Shown in pieces: positions 1 to 8,135 of a stretch of 64,000 nucleotides of DNA. The DNA is from Sphingomonadales bacterium. GTDB taxonomy: Bacteria > Pseudomonadota > Alphaproteobacteria > Sphingomonadales > Sphingomonadaceae. Below the pieces are notes generated by a model that was not told the DNA's origin, did not search any database, and saw only the letters and a program-made list of their open reading frames with translations. Each line of letters begins with the position of its first letter. Positions within the stretch are counted from its first letter, which is position 1. Made by a program: the position numbers and the translations under genes. Where the stretch lies: NCBI GenBank assembly GCA_017302615.1, contig JAFLDB010000014.1, forward strand, positions 1 through 64,000, in the 5' to 3' direction.

Positions 1-87
1 CAACAGTGGCCCGATCACCTCCCACTCTTCGTCCGTAACGCCGATCCGCTCGCCCAAGGCTGCCTCCAAAAGCCAGCCTTGAATCAA
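1..87 (-). CDS. Start of an IS5-like transposase, cut by the window edge
   Basis: Reading the minus strand from a TTG at 87 gives 29 codons that run off the left edge; an in-frame stop lies at 103-105. The peptide ends in VTDEEWEVIGPLL, which resembles the N-terminal (T/S)D-x-(E/Q)-W-x-x-I-x-P-L-L box of IS5-family (DUF4096-type) transposases. Only the N-terminus is visible, so I cannot tell whether the element is intact. No terminal inverted repeat was identified. The flanking 1 kb is lower in GC than the rest of the window, which fits acquired DNA. Confidence 0.4.
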   Translation of the reverse strand, partial: MIQGWLLEAALGERIGVTDEEWEVIGPLL

Positions 88-109
88 GCTCCGAGTCCAC
101 AGTCAAGCT

Positions 110-466
110 TTGTCCACGAAACCTAGAGGCACGAACGAATTGGCTTTTGCTGGAGCGGACGATGTGAAGCGCGCGATTATCGGGTTTCGCAATCAGATGA
201 CAGCTGAAGGCGTCGCTGGAACACGCCCCGTTCTGGAGCGCGCGGCCTTGGTAGGGAGCGAACAGCAAGGTCGAATGAACAAGATCGAACTCTTTTTCGC
301 CGAAACAAAACGGGTTGATAGTTCCTGCGGACCTATCCGCAGTGAGCAGGCGGTTGATCTCTTCTATCGGGCTGGAGTCCACGAAACAGGCGAAGACTGG
401 GTGAAGTGGTCAATCGAACGCATTGCCTTGATCCCACACCTTGAACTGGAAAAGTTCACCGCCTAA
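110..466 (+). CDS. Hypothetical protein, lower-GC left flank
   Basis: A 118-codon frame starting at a TTG codon, with no clear Shine-Dalgarno sequence. I do not recognise the protein. It is mixed alpha/beta in composition, has no signal peptide or membrane segment, and two cysteines at most. It sits directly beside the transposase fragment on the left edge and has weaker third-position GC than neighbouring genes, so it could be a passenger of the insertion or a spurious frame. No frame on the other strand is better supported here. Confidence 0.33.
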   Translation: MSTKPRGTNELAFAGADDVKRAIIGFRNQMTAEGVAGTRPVLERAALVGSEQQGRMNKIELFFAETKRVDSSCGPIRSEQAVDLFYRAGVHETGEDWVKWSIERIALIPHLELEKFTA

Positions 467-591
467 CCACGCCCCGGCCCGCCCGAGCCGCGAGCGCAAC
501 AATCGTCCGCTTCCCCCAACTTTGCGGCCATAGGCGACTGTCCGGACACGACAACGTTGCGGACCTTCCGTGTCTAGTGCATCCAGTATGG

Positions 592-1035
592 ATGCAGCGC
601 ATAACACCAAAGAAAATAGCTTTTTTGTTCTCCGCTGGCGCTGCGGCGCTACTGGTCGGCCTAGTGCTATTTCAACAGCGTGTCCGCACCATCGAGGGGA
701 CATGGCTTTGGCAGTTCGAGGGTTCCGACTTCTTTGAGAAGCGATCACCGAGCAGGGAGTGCGCGCTCTATCTCGATGAACCAAGTTGGCTCAACTATAA
801 CCCGGAACAGGTCTACTCAAACTATACTTACAAGATAGAATGGCCAAGTTCCGGAATATACGACAGCCAACTTTATGGCCAATTCCGGATTGAGGCATTT
901 GAAGTGAAATTCCGCGGCCGAAAGCGATTTTCACTTTTGGGAACGGGCCACTTGGGAGGCTGGAATTCGGAATATGAGGTCGAGGAAATTCTTTCGTTGA
1001 AGCCAATTTCAAAACTGCACTGTCATGTCCGATAA
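592..1035 (+). CDS. Hypothetical protein with N-terminal membrane anchor
   Basis: 147 residues from the ATG at 592; a GTG at 577 in the same frame would add five residues. Residues about 8-27 form a hydrophobic helix preceded by K-K, so the protein is probably an inner-membrane-anchored or secreted protein with about 115 residues in the periplasm. The periplasmic part is rich in W, Y and F and looks beta-rich, with one Cys near the middle and one near the end. I recognise no family. It lies alone between the left-edge ORF and the convergent membrane gene at 1107-1652. Codon usage is less GC-biased than glpK, suggesting an acquired or poorly expressed gene. Confidence 0.5.
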   Translation: MQRITPKKIAFLFSAGAAALLVGLVLFQQRVRTIEGTWLWQFEGSDFFEKRSPSRECALYLDEPSWLNYNPEQVYSNYTYKIEWPSSGIYDSQLYGQFRIEAFEVKFRGRKRFSLLGTGHLGGWNSEYEVEEILSLKPISKLHCHVR

Positions 1036-1106
1036 CCCCAACATTCTACCATCGCCCCTGCAAATCTGCATCATCGAAAGCAGAACTTCCGCCGGGCTCG
1101 CAGGCC

Positions 1107-1652
1107 CTACTCCCCACGCTTCAGCCCCGCCAGGTCGCGCGCCATCCACGATTGCCGGAAGCCCTTGCCCGCCAGCATCCGCCTGAAATCGGCCTTGTTG
1201 TCAAAGTGCTGGAGCTGGCGGTGGTAGTAGTTGACGTATTCCAGCACGGCCAGCACCGCGCTGGCGGTGGCGGACCAGCGATCGGCAGTGCCGCGGGCCA
1301 GATCGGGCATCAGCCAGCCCGCCGCTGCGGCAGCGCAGCCGAGCAGGGTCAGGATCAATACCGGCACTTGCAGGCGGGCGATCAGGCGCAGCAGGCCGGG
1401 CCAGTCCTGCGCTTCGCCTTTCAACTGGCGGACCTTGCCGCGCCAGTACAGCGCGCCGATCACCAGCATGGCCACCATCGCCGCCATCGGCACCAGGCTG
1501 ACCCAGCCAACCTGGCCGCCGCTGAGCAACAGCATGACCAGCGGCAGGACCACCACGTTGCCGGCCTCCATTTTCCAGTAAGGCTCCAGCCGCGCCAGCA
1601 CGTCGGCGCGGGTGCGATTGTCCGCCATCATGTCGAACTTGCGCTGGGCCAT
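1107..1652 (-). CDS. Four-helix inner-membrane protein downstream of glpK
   Basis: About 181 residues from the ATG at 1652, which starts five bases after the glpK stop codon; the longer frame into glpK is unlikely to be used. Four hydrophobic segments are visible, roughly residues 30-50, 52-72, 95-115 and 118-138 of the short form, followed by a polar basic C-terminal tail containing the stretch YVNYYHRQLQHFDNKADFRRML. The near-zero spacing predicts co-transcription with glpK. I do not recognise a named family; the glycerol-kinase linkage does not by itself make it a glycerol facilitator, since no NPA motif is present. Confidence 0.6.
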   Translation of the reverse strand: MAQRKFDMMADNRTRADVLARLEPYWKMEAGNVVVLPLVMLLLSGGQVGWVSLVPMAAMVAMLVIGALYWRGKVRQLKGEAQDWPGLLRLIARLQVPVLILTLLGCAAAAAGWLMPDLARGTADRWSATASAVLAVLEYVNYYHRQLQHFDNKADFRRMLAGKGFRQSWMARDLAGLKRGE

Positions 1653-1657
1653 CCGCC

Positions 1658-3154
1658 CTATTCTACCCAATCCCGGCTGCGCGCGACGGCCTTGTTCCAT
1701 TTGCCGTAGAGCATCTGCCGCCGGTCGTCGGCCATGGCCGGCGTCCAGCGCTTGTCCTGGCCCCAGTTGGCGGCGATATCATCGGTCGATTGCCAGTACC
1801 CGACCGCCAGGCCCGCGGCATAGGCTGCGCCCAGCGCCGTGGTTTCAATCACCTTGGGGCGGACCACCGGCACACCGAGGATGTCGGACTGGAACTGCAT
1901 CAGCAGCTCGTTCACCACCATGCCGCCGTCGGTGCGCAGCTCGGTAATGGCAACGCCCGAATCCGCGCTCATCGCGTCGAGCACTTCGCGGGTCTGGAAG
2001 GCGACCGCTTCCAGCACGGCGCGGGCGAGGTGGCCCTTGCCGGCAAAGCGCGTCAGCCCGGCGATCACCCCGCGCGCGCTGGCATCCCAGTGCGGGGCGT
2101 AAAGCCCGGAGAAAGCGGGCACGAAATAGACATCGCCGTTGTCCTCCACGCTGGCGGCCAGCGCCTCGATCTCGGCCGCGTTGGCGATCAGGCCCAGATT
2201 GTCGCGCAGCCACTGGACCAGCGCCCCGGCGATCGAGATCGAACCTTCCAGCGCATAGACCGCCGGGGCATCGCCCAGCTTGTAGCCCAGCGTGGTCAGC
2301 AGGCCCCGGCCCGAGGGGAACGGCCGCTCGCCGGTGTTCATCAGCATGAAGCAGCCGGTGCCATAGGTGTTCTTGGCCTCACCGGGGGACAGGCAGGCCT
2401 GGCCGAACAGGGCGGCCTGCTGATCGCCCAGGATGCCCGCCAGCGGCACGCCATCGAGCACGCCGGTGCAAGTGCCATAGACCTCGCTCGACGAGCGGAT
2501 CTGCGGCAGGCAGGCGCGCGGGATATCCAGCAGGGTCAGGATGTCCTCGTCCCAGTCCAGCGTTTCGAGGTTCATCAGCTGGGTGCGCGAGGCATTGGTG
2601 ACATCGGTGATGTGGAGGCCGCCATGGGGTCCGCCGGTCAGGTGCCAGGCCAGCCAGGTATCGATATTGCCGAACAGCAGTTCACCCGCCTCGGCCCGCG
2701 CCTTGGCCCCCGGCACATGATCGAGCAGCCAGCGCAGCTTGAGACCGGAGAAATAGGTCGCTAGCGGCAGGCCGGTCTTGCCGCGCAGCCGGTCCTGCCC
2801 GCCTTCGGCTTCCAGTTCGGCCACCAGCCGCTCGGTCCGCGCGTCCATCCAGACCAGCGCGTTGTGGACCGGGTGGCCGGTCGCCTTGTCCCACAGCACG
2901 GTCGTCTCGCGCTGGTTGGTGATGCCGACAGCGGCCAGGTCTGCCGGGGTCAGTTCGGCCCTGGCCAGGGCCGCGCCGATCACTTCGCGGGTGTTGCTCC
3001 AGATCTCGTCCGCGTCATGCTCGACCCAGCCCGGCTGGGGCATGATCTGGGCGTGTTCCTTCTGCGCGACCGAAATGATGGTGCCGGCCCGGTCGAACAC
3101 GATGAACCGCGTGCTGGTGGTGCCCTGGTCGATCGCCCCTACATAGCCTGTCAT
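1658..3154 (-). CDS. glpK: Glycerol kinase
   Basis: 498 residues, the normal length for GlpK. It phosphorylates glycerol to sn-glycerol 3-phosphate with ATP in the cytosol. The FGGY-kinase phosphate-1 loop DQGTTSTR is at residues 9-16, the glycerol-binding G-W-V-E-H-D stretch is near 42-47, the Q-R-E-T segment follows at about 81-84, and the G-D-Q-Q catalytic region and Y-G-T-G-C-F segment are present in the C-terminal half. The start is the ATG at 3154. It is followed after five bases by the small membrane gene. No glpF, glpD or glpR is present beside it. Confidence 0.97.
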   Translation of the reverse strand: MTGYVGAIDQGTTSTRFIVFDRAGTIISVAQKEHAQIMPQPGWVEHDADEIWSNTREVIGAALARAELTPADLAAVGITNQRETTVLWDKATGHPVHNALVWMDARTERLVAELEAEGGQDRLRGKTGLPLATYFSGLKLRWLLDHVPGAKARAEAGELLFGNIDTWLAWHLTGGPHGGLHITDVTNASRTQLMNLETLDWDEDILTLLDIPRACLPQIRSSSEVYGTCTGVLDGVPLAGILGDQQAALFGQACLSPGEAKNTYGTGCFMLMNTGERPFPSGRGLLTTLGYKLGDAPAVYALEGSISIAGALVQWLRDNLGLIANAAEIEALAASVEDNGDVYFVPAFSGLYAPHWDASARGVIAGLTRFAGKGHLARAVLEAVAFQTREVLDAMSADSGVAITELRTDGGMVVNELLMQFQSDILGVPVVRPKVIETTALGAAYAAGLAVGYWQSTDDIAANWGQDKRWTPAMADDRRQMLYGKWNKAVARSRDWVE

Positions 3155-3303
3155 GTGCTCTCCCGGTTTGGCCTTGGCCTGCTTTGCCGCCCGCTATGCC
3201 ATCGCCCGCGTGCGGTTCCAACCGTGAAGCGCAGGACCGGTGGGTAACGCGCTGGCGCAAGGGGGCTTTCGCCGCGGCGGATTGCGCGGCATAGTCCGCA
3301 CCG

Positions 3304-4659
3304 ATGCCTGCCAGACTGCCCGCTTTCGCCCTCCTGCCGCTTGGCGCCCTTGTCCTGGCAGGCAGCCTTGCCGCCCAGCCAGCCAGCCAGAACCGCGAGG
3401 CGAGCCGCGCGCCGGCAGCCGGGACGGTGACGGGCGTTGCAACCCCTGCTCCGGCTCCTGCTCCGAAGGCCCCTCCGGCCATGACCGAGCGCAAGCAGGA
3501 ACTGCGGGTCACCCTCTCGGCCGATGGCAAGACGGTCTATGTCGTCGGCATGATCCTGGAAGGATCGTTCCACAAATTCGACGCGGTCTTGCGCAATGCC
3601 CCCGATGTGCGGGTTGTCCACCTCTCGTCTGCCGGTGGTTACACCATCGAGGCACGCTTGATGGCCGCTCTGGTACGCAAGCGGAAGCTTGATACCTACG
3701 TCGAATTCTATTGCGCTTCGGCCTGCACCCAGATTTTCGTGGCCGGCCGCCAGCGCGTGATCGGACCACTGGGCGAGATCGGATTCCACCAGGCCGTCCA
3801 GGTGGGCGAGCGCGGAATGGCCGGAAAAGTGCGCCCCCGGACCGACCGCAAGCTGACCTCGACGACCGTTTTCGGCATCAACGGCAACGATACCCTGCGG
3901 CTGGCCTACGAACTCGCCGGCGTCGACCCCGCCTTTATCGACAAGGCGCTGACATATGGCCACGAAAACATGTGGTTACCCCCGGCCGACGAGCTGCTGG
4001 CAGCCCGCGTGATCACCCGCCAGGCCCAGAAATCGGAGCTTCCCGACCCGCCGGGCGGTGCCGGACCCCGCGATGCGGTCCGGGCCAGACTGCTGGAATC
4101 GCCCCTGTGGCAAGCCGCCATGGCCCGGATGCCGGAGATTGCCGAAGACGCCGTTTCCGATGTCTGGCGCAGCGCCAACAGCGGCCTGACCCTGCGCGAG
4201 GCAACCGAAGCCGGGCGCACCCGCCTGATCGTGGCCGTAACCCGGGGCTTCGCCCGCGCGCCCGATCCCCTGCTGGAACGGTCACTGACCCTCTATGCCA
4301 ACGCCGCCCGCAGCCAGCGCGAGCGCGGCTATCCGGCCTGCATGGTCAAGCTCGGCACGATCAGCCTGGCGAACAGCCCCGAAGATCTGGCGTTCCAGCG
4401 CGACGAGGATATCCTCGCCGGCGATTTCCTGCTGTCGGACGAGCGCGTCGCGCCGATGGACCAGACCGAGGCAACGCGGCTCTTCGGCAGGGAAGTGGTC
4501 CCCAGACTGGTCGATGCCTATCGCGGCAGCAATACCACCAGCGGCAAATGCCGCCTGGGCTACCGGACCTTCGAAGCGATCGACGGATTGCCCAAGAAGA
4601 CCAGGCTCAAGGCTTACCGCGCTTTGCTTTCCCTGCCCGGGCTGGCTGCTTCCGAATAG
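3304..4659 (+). CDS. Periplasmic ClpP-fold protein (COG3904-like)
   Basis: 451 residues. An N-terminal signal peptide ends near residue 21 (L-A-A-Q-P), followed by an Ala/Pro-rich linker to about residue 60. Residues about 75-190 show the pattern of COG3904 predicted periplasmic proteins, a relative of the ClpP/SppA crotonase-like fold: V-x-L-S-S-A-G-G-Y-x-x-E-A, then C-A-S-A-C-T-Q-I-F-V-A-G, then G-x-I-G-F-H-Q. The C-terminal 230 residues are helical and unrecognised. Function is unknown for the family; peptidase activity is not established. It is transcribed divergently from glpK, and its 3' end overlaps the convergent gene at 4607-5305 by 53 bases. Confidence 0.72.
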   Translation: MPARLPAFALLPLGALVLAGSLAAQPASQNREASRAPAAGTVTGVATPAPAPAPKAPPAMTERKQELRVTLSADGKTVYVVGMILEGSFHKFDAVLRNAPDVRVVHLSSAGGYTIEARLMAALVRKRKLDTYVEFYCASACTQIFVAGRQRVIGPLGEIGFHQAVQVGERGMAGKVRPRTDRKLTSTTVFGINGNDTLRLAYELAGVDPAFIDKALTYGHENMWLPPADELLAARVITRQAQKSELPDPPGGAGPRDAVRARLLESPLWQAAMARMPEIAEDAVSDVWRSANSGLTLREATEAGRTRLIVAVTRGFARAPDPLLERSLTLYANAARSQRERGYPACMVKLGTISLANSPEDLAFQRDEDILAGDFLLSDERVAPMDQTEATRLFGREVVPRLVDAYRGSNTTSGKCRLGYRTFEAIDGLPKKTRLKAYRALLSLPGLAASE

Positions 4660-5305
4660 GCTTGCGGGCCGGGCCGCTGTAATAGCCGAACCGGCGCCCG
4701 GCCTGATCCTGCAAGAGCCGTGTCTCCAGATAGATCCCGGCCAGGGCCAGTTCTTCCGGGCTGGCCTTTTCCCAGCCGTTCTCCTTAAGGTGGAGTGACA
4801 ACTTGTCCCGCTCCGCCGCGCCGATTGTCCCCTTCAAGATCAGTCGCGGCCGGTTCTCGGCCAGGTAGCTGTTGAGCGGCTCAATCGGATAGCCGAAGGT
4901 TTCCATGGCCTGGGACAGTGCCTCGGCCAGAACCGCAGCCAGGGCATAGCCCGTTGCCGCGTCCGACCGGGCAACCGACCAGTTGAACCGCGCGAGGCAC
5001 TTCTCGTGCGCGTCCTCGATCAGCCGGTCGACGGCCTTGACGTTGAGGGAATTCTTGCGAAAGCTTCCGCCGTCGGCGATCTCCCGCGCCAGCAGCAGCA
5101 GGGCCATTTCGCGGTCTTCAGCCGACATGTAGTCATAGACGCATTGCACATTGTTGCCCGGCAGCGGCGGAGCCGGGGCGACAACGGCCACTGCGGCCGG
5201 GGCCGGGGCCGGGGTGGACGCGTCCTGCGCCGCTGCGGGGGATCCGGCGGCCAGAACCAGTCCGGCCAGAGCGAGTCCAAGACATTGCGGAAGCGGCGCT
5301 TTCAT
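4607..5305 (-). CDS. Secreted protein of unknown function
   Basis: 232 residues from the ATG at 5305. A typical signal peptide runs to about residue 27 (S-P-A-A-A-Q-D), then an Ala/Pro-rich spacer, then a helical domain with two cysteines (N-V-Q-C-V and E-K-C-L-A). The C-terminus is strongly basic (K-R-G-K-P) and is encoded in the overlap with the convergent gene ending at 4659. It lies downstream of flagellin on the same strand but is separated from it by a strong terminator at 5367-5398, so it probably has its own promoter. I recognise no family. Confidence 0.62.
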   Translation of the reverse strand: MKAPLPQCLGLALAGLVLAAGSPAAAQDASTPAPAPAAVAVVAPAPPLPGNNVQCVYDYMSAEDREMALLLLAREIADGGSFRKNSLNVKAVDRLIEDAHEKCLARFNWSVARSDAATGYALAAVLAEALSQAMETFGYPIEPLNSYLAENRPRLILKGTIGAAERDKLSLHLKENGWEKASPEELALAGIYLETRLLQDQAGRRFGYYSGPARKPIRKQPARAGKAKRGKP

Positions 5306-5366
5306 CCACGCCTCTGTGCCGTCCCGGCGCGGCTCTGTCGAGTGGGGCCGTGCAGTCCGGCCAGCG

Positions 5367-5398
5367 AAAAGGCCCGGCGGTGGGGAAACCGCCGGGCC
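5367..5398 (-). terminator. Rho-independent terminator of the flagellin gene
   Basis: On the minus strand an 11-bp perfect stem GGCCCGGCGGT / ACCGCCGGGCC with a six-base loop is followed by TTTT. It begins 37 bases after the flagellin stop codon and separates it from the downstream secreted-protein gene. Confidence 0.75.
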
Positions 5399-5434
5399 AT
5401 GCCTGGAAGGGACAGGCAATCGGTGCTGCCGTGC

Positions 5435-6262
5435 TTAGCGCAGCAGCGACAGGACGTTCTGCTGGCTCTGGTTGGCCTGGGCGATCATCGCGGTGGAAGC
5501 CTGCGAAAGGATCTGGGCCTTGGCCATGGCGGTCGTTTCGGCCGAATAGTCGGCATCCTCGATCCGCGAACGGGCATCGCTGAGGTTGGTCGAGGTGCTG
5601 GTCAGGTTGTTGACCACCGATTCAAGGCGGTTCTGGCCGGCACCCAGCGCCGAGCGGGCCGAGTTGATGCTGTCCAGTTCGCCGTCAATCGAGGTCAGCA
5701 GGCCGTTGGCGGCCGTCGCGGTCGACACGTCATAGGAACCGGCCGCACCGCCGCTGGCCGCCAGCGTGGTCAGGTCGGCCATGGTCAGGTCGACCGTATC
5801 GGCTGCCTCGGCGCCGGTCTGGACCGTCACGGTCGCAGTCGTGCCATCGAACAGCTTGACGCCGTTGAACTCGCTGTTGGTGACGACCTGGTCGATCTGG
5901 GCGGTCAGTTCGTCCACTTCGGTCTGCATGTAGGCGCGGTCGGTGGCATCCTGATAGGTGCCCGAGGCCGACTGGACAGCCAGTTCGCGCACGCGCTGCA
6001 GCATGTTGGTGACTTCGTTCAGCGCGCCTTCGGCGGTCTGGGCCAGCGCAATGCCGTCGTTGGAATTGCGGATCGCCTGGTTCATGCCGCGCACCTGGGC
6101 GGTCATGCTGGTGGCGATCGCCATGCCGGCGGCATCGTCCTTGGCGCTGTTGATGCGCTTGCCGGTGGACAGGCGCTCCATCGCCGAGCCCAGCATCTTG
6201 TTGGCCGAATTCGAAGCATTGGCCGCCTTGATCGCGCTGATATTGGTGTTGATCACTGCCAT
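5435..6262 (-). CDS. fliC: Flagellin
   Basis: 275 residues from the ATG at 6262; the upstream in-frame extension is rejected because flagellins begin M-A-x-I-N-T-N and this start gives exactly that. The N-terminal D0/D1 coiled-coil region ([12 protein letters not shown], about residues 50-61) and the C-terminal D1/D0 region ([17 protein letters not shown], then QAN at the end of the helix) are both conserved. The central region is only about 100 residues, so this is a short alphaproteobacterial flagellin with a minimal outer domain. It is exported by the type III apparatus encoded opposite and polymerises under the FliD cap. It diverges from the fli operon, and the 240-base gap must hold its promoter. 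Confidence 0.95.
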   Translation of the reverse strand: MAVINTNISAIKAANASNSANKMLGSAMERLSTGKRINSAKDDAAGMAIATSMTAQVRGMNQAIRNSNDGIALAQTAEGALNEVTNMLQRVRELAVQSASGTYQDATDRAYMQTEVDELTAQIDQVVTNSEFNGVKLFDGTTATVTVQTGAEAADTVDLTMADLTTLAASGGAAGSYDVSTATAANGLLTSIDGELDSINSARSALGAGQNRLESVVNNLTSTSTNLSDARSRIEDADYSAETTAMAKAQILSQASTAMIAQANQSQQNVLSLLR

Positions 6263-6501
6263 TGTGGTTACTCCCGAGGATAGTCCCGTATCGCAAGCCG
6301 CCGTCGGACCATCCGGCGCGGCTGCCACAGCAAAGAGCGACCGGGGCGCGGGAAAGTTAAGGGCGGGACAGTGGCGGCAAGGAAGGCACGGCCCCTGGAT
6401 CCTAAGGATTTGCCCTAGGCCTTAAATTACCGAAGCCTTTGACGTTACACGCGCAAGAACAGCCTCACGAAGCATGGTTAATGCATGAAGGGGCATTCAC
6501 G

Positions 6502-7767
6502 ATGAACGGACTGGCAGCAAGCGAGGCAGTGGCCCGGGCGCACGCACCGCTGGTGCATCGCGCCGCGGCAATTCTTGGGTCGGGGGTCGGCCATTCCACC
6601 GCCAGCCTGCGCGGCAAGGGCGAGGCGGCGGCGCCCGGCCCCGGCCCCAGCGTGATGATCGAACGCGGCAGCATCAACCGGCTGGAGCGCGAAGGCCAGC
6701 GCGGCCGCATGGCCCTGACCTATCGCGATCCGGCTGGCGATGCGCCGCTTGCCGCCCTGATCGCCGCCCTCTCCCCGGCCGGACTGCCAATCGCCGCCGA
6801 TCCCGAAACCCTGTCGGTCCTGGCTCTGGCCGACCGGCTGGCGGCCAGCGAAATCCCGGTCCTGATCAACGGCCCGACCGGCACCGGCAAGGAAGTGCTG
6901 AGCCGCTTCATCCACATCCGCAGCCCGCGCAAGGACAGGCCGTTCGTGGCGGTCAACTGTGCGGCCATGCCCGAAGCGATGCTGGAAGCCCTGCTGTTCG
7001 GCCACAAGAAAGGCGCTTTCACCGGCGCAAGCGAGGCCAACGAGGGCTTCTTCCGCGCGGCCGATGGCGGCACGCTGCTGCTCGACGAGATTGCCGAAAT
7101 GCCGCTCTCGCTCCAGGCCAAGCTGCTGCGCGCGCTTCAGGAGGGCGAGGTCGTGCCGATCGGCTCGACCCAGCCGGTCAAGGTTGACGTGCGGGTGATC
7201 GCCTGCGCCAACCGCGACCTGCCGACCGAAGTGGCCGAAGGGCGGTTCCGCGCCGATCTCTTTTACCGTCTCAATGTGTTTCCCCTGGCCCTGAAGCCGC
7301 TGCGCGAACGGCAGGAAGATATCCCCCCGCTGGCCTTTGCCCTGGTCCTGCGTCACGCTGCACCGGGTCGCCCGCTGCCGTGGATCTCGGACGCGGCGCT
7401 GGCCATGTTGAAGCTGCACGGCTGGCCCGGCAACGTCCGCGAGCTGGAGAATGTCATCCGCCGCGCCCTGCTGCTGGCCGATGGCGCTGCCGAGATCGGA
7501 CCGGCCCACATCGTGTTCGACCAGCCCGCCCGGCTGGTGCCCGAAGCAGGCACGGCCCTGCCCGAGCCTGCCGGACAGCGCCTTTCGAACATCGTCCAGT
7601 TGAGCGAGGCCAAGGCGATCATGCAGACGCTGGATGCCTGCGGCGGCAACCGGATCGAGGCCGCCCGGCAGCTCGGGATTTCCGAGCGGACCCTGCGCTA
7701 CCGGCTCGCCGCGTTCCGCGAAGCCGGGATAGCGGTTGACCGCGCCGTGGCCGGAGGCCGGCGATGA
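6502..7767 (+). CDS. Sigma-54-dependent flagellar transcription activator (FleQ/FlbD-like)
   Basis: 421 residues from the ATG at 6502, chosen for the AAGGGG eight bases upstream; in-frame starts at 6481 (ATG) and 6439 (TTG) are possible. Residues 1-105 are a poorly conserved N-terminal region without a recognisable response-regulator receiver. The AAA+ domain has Walker A G-P-T-G-T-G-K-E at about 124-131, the sigma-54-contacting loop G-A-F-T-G-A at about 171-176 and a Walker B L-L-L-D-E-I. A Fis-type helix-turn-helix lies at about 389-414. It opens the basal-body operon and overlaps fliE by four bases, so it is probably a flagellar class-II master activator acting on sigma-54 promoters. Confidence 0.9.
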   Translation: MNGLAASEAVARAHAPLVHRAAAILGSGVGHSTASLRGKGEAAAPGPGPSVMIERGSINRLEREGQRGRMALTYRDPAGDAPLAALIAALSPAGLPIAADPETLSVLALADRLAASEIPVLINGPTGTGKEVLSRFIHIRSPRKDRPFVAVNCAAMPEAMLEALLFGHKKGAFTGASEANEGFFRAADGGTLLLDEIAEMPLSLQAKLLRALQEGEVVPIGSTQPVKVDVRVIACANRDLPTEVAEGRFRADLFYRLNVFPLALKPLRERQEDIPPLAFALVLRHAAPGRPLPWISDAALAMLKLHGWPGNVRELENVIRRALLLADGAAEIGPAHIVFDQPARLVPEAGTALPEPAGQRLSNIVQLSEAKAIMQTLDACGGNRIEAARQLGISERTLRYRLAAFREAGIAVDRAVAGGRR

Positions 7768-8132
7768 ACGGCCCCGGAGGAATTGGCAGCGCCGCCGGGA
7801 TCCAGCAGATCCTCGCCCTGCGCCAGCAGATGCTGGATCGCAGCGCCCTGCTGCAGGAAGTCCGCGGCGCGGCGCAGGCTCCGGCGGCCGATCCGGCCCG
7901 GTCCGGTCCAGCCGGGGGGTTTGGCGATGCGCTCAAGTCGGCGCTGGACGGGGTCACCGCCACCCAGCGCACGGCCGAAAGCCTGTCCGCCGCTTACGAA
8001 CGCGGGGAAGAGACCGACATCGCCAAGGTGATGCTGGCCCGCCAGGAAGCCGGGATTGCCTTTGAAGCGACCCTGCAGGTCCGCAACCGGCTGCTGTCCG
8101 CCTATCAGGACATCATGCGGATGGGGGTGTGA
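7764..8132 (+). CDS. fliE: Flagellar hook-basal body protein FliE
   Basis: 122 residues, near the usual ~105-120. FliE joins the MS ring to the proximal rod. The C-terminal half carries the family pattern: F-x-D-A-L-K-S-A-L near 53, and the D-I-A-K-V-M-L-A-R-Q-E-A-G-I-A-F-E-A stretch near 85-102, followed by L-Q-V-R-N-R-L-L-S-A-Y-Q-D-I-M-R-M. The start overlaps the preceding activator gene by ATGA, showing translational coupling, and fliF follows after three bases. Confidence 0.93.
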   Translation: MNGPGGIGSAAGIQQILALRQQMLDRSALLQEVRGAAQAPAADPARSGPAGGFGDALKSALDGVTATQRTAESLSAAYERGEETDIAKVMLARQEAGIAFEATLQVRNRLLSAYQDIMRMGV

Positions 8133-8135
8133 TGA

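Noticed and set aside
1152-1709. Long plus-strand frames opposite glpK and its neighbour
   Set aside because: They are antisense shadows produced by high GC; the minus-strand genes have clear family motifs.
6329-6344. Sigma-54-like promoter upstream of flagellin (minus strand, CGGTCG then TTTGCT)
   Set aside because: The GG and GC dinucleotides are nine rather than ten bases apart, and the -24 element is poor. Sigma-54 spacing is strict, so I do not call it.
6382-6400. GGCACG as a possible -24 box on the plus strand in front of the activator
   Set aside because: The -12 position reads GG instead of GC, so only half of the promoter matches.
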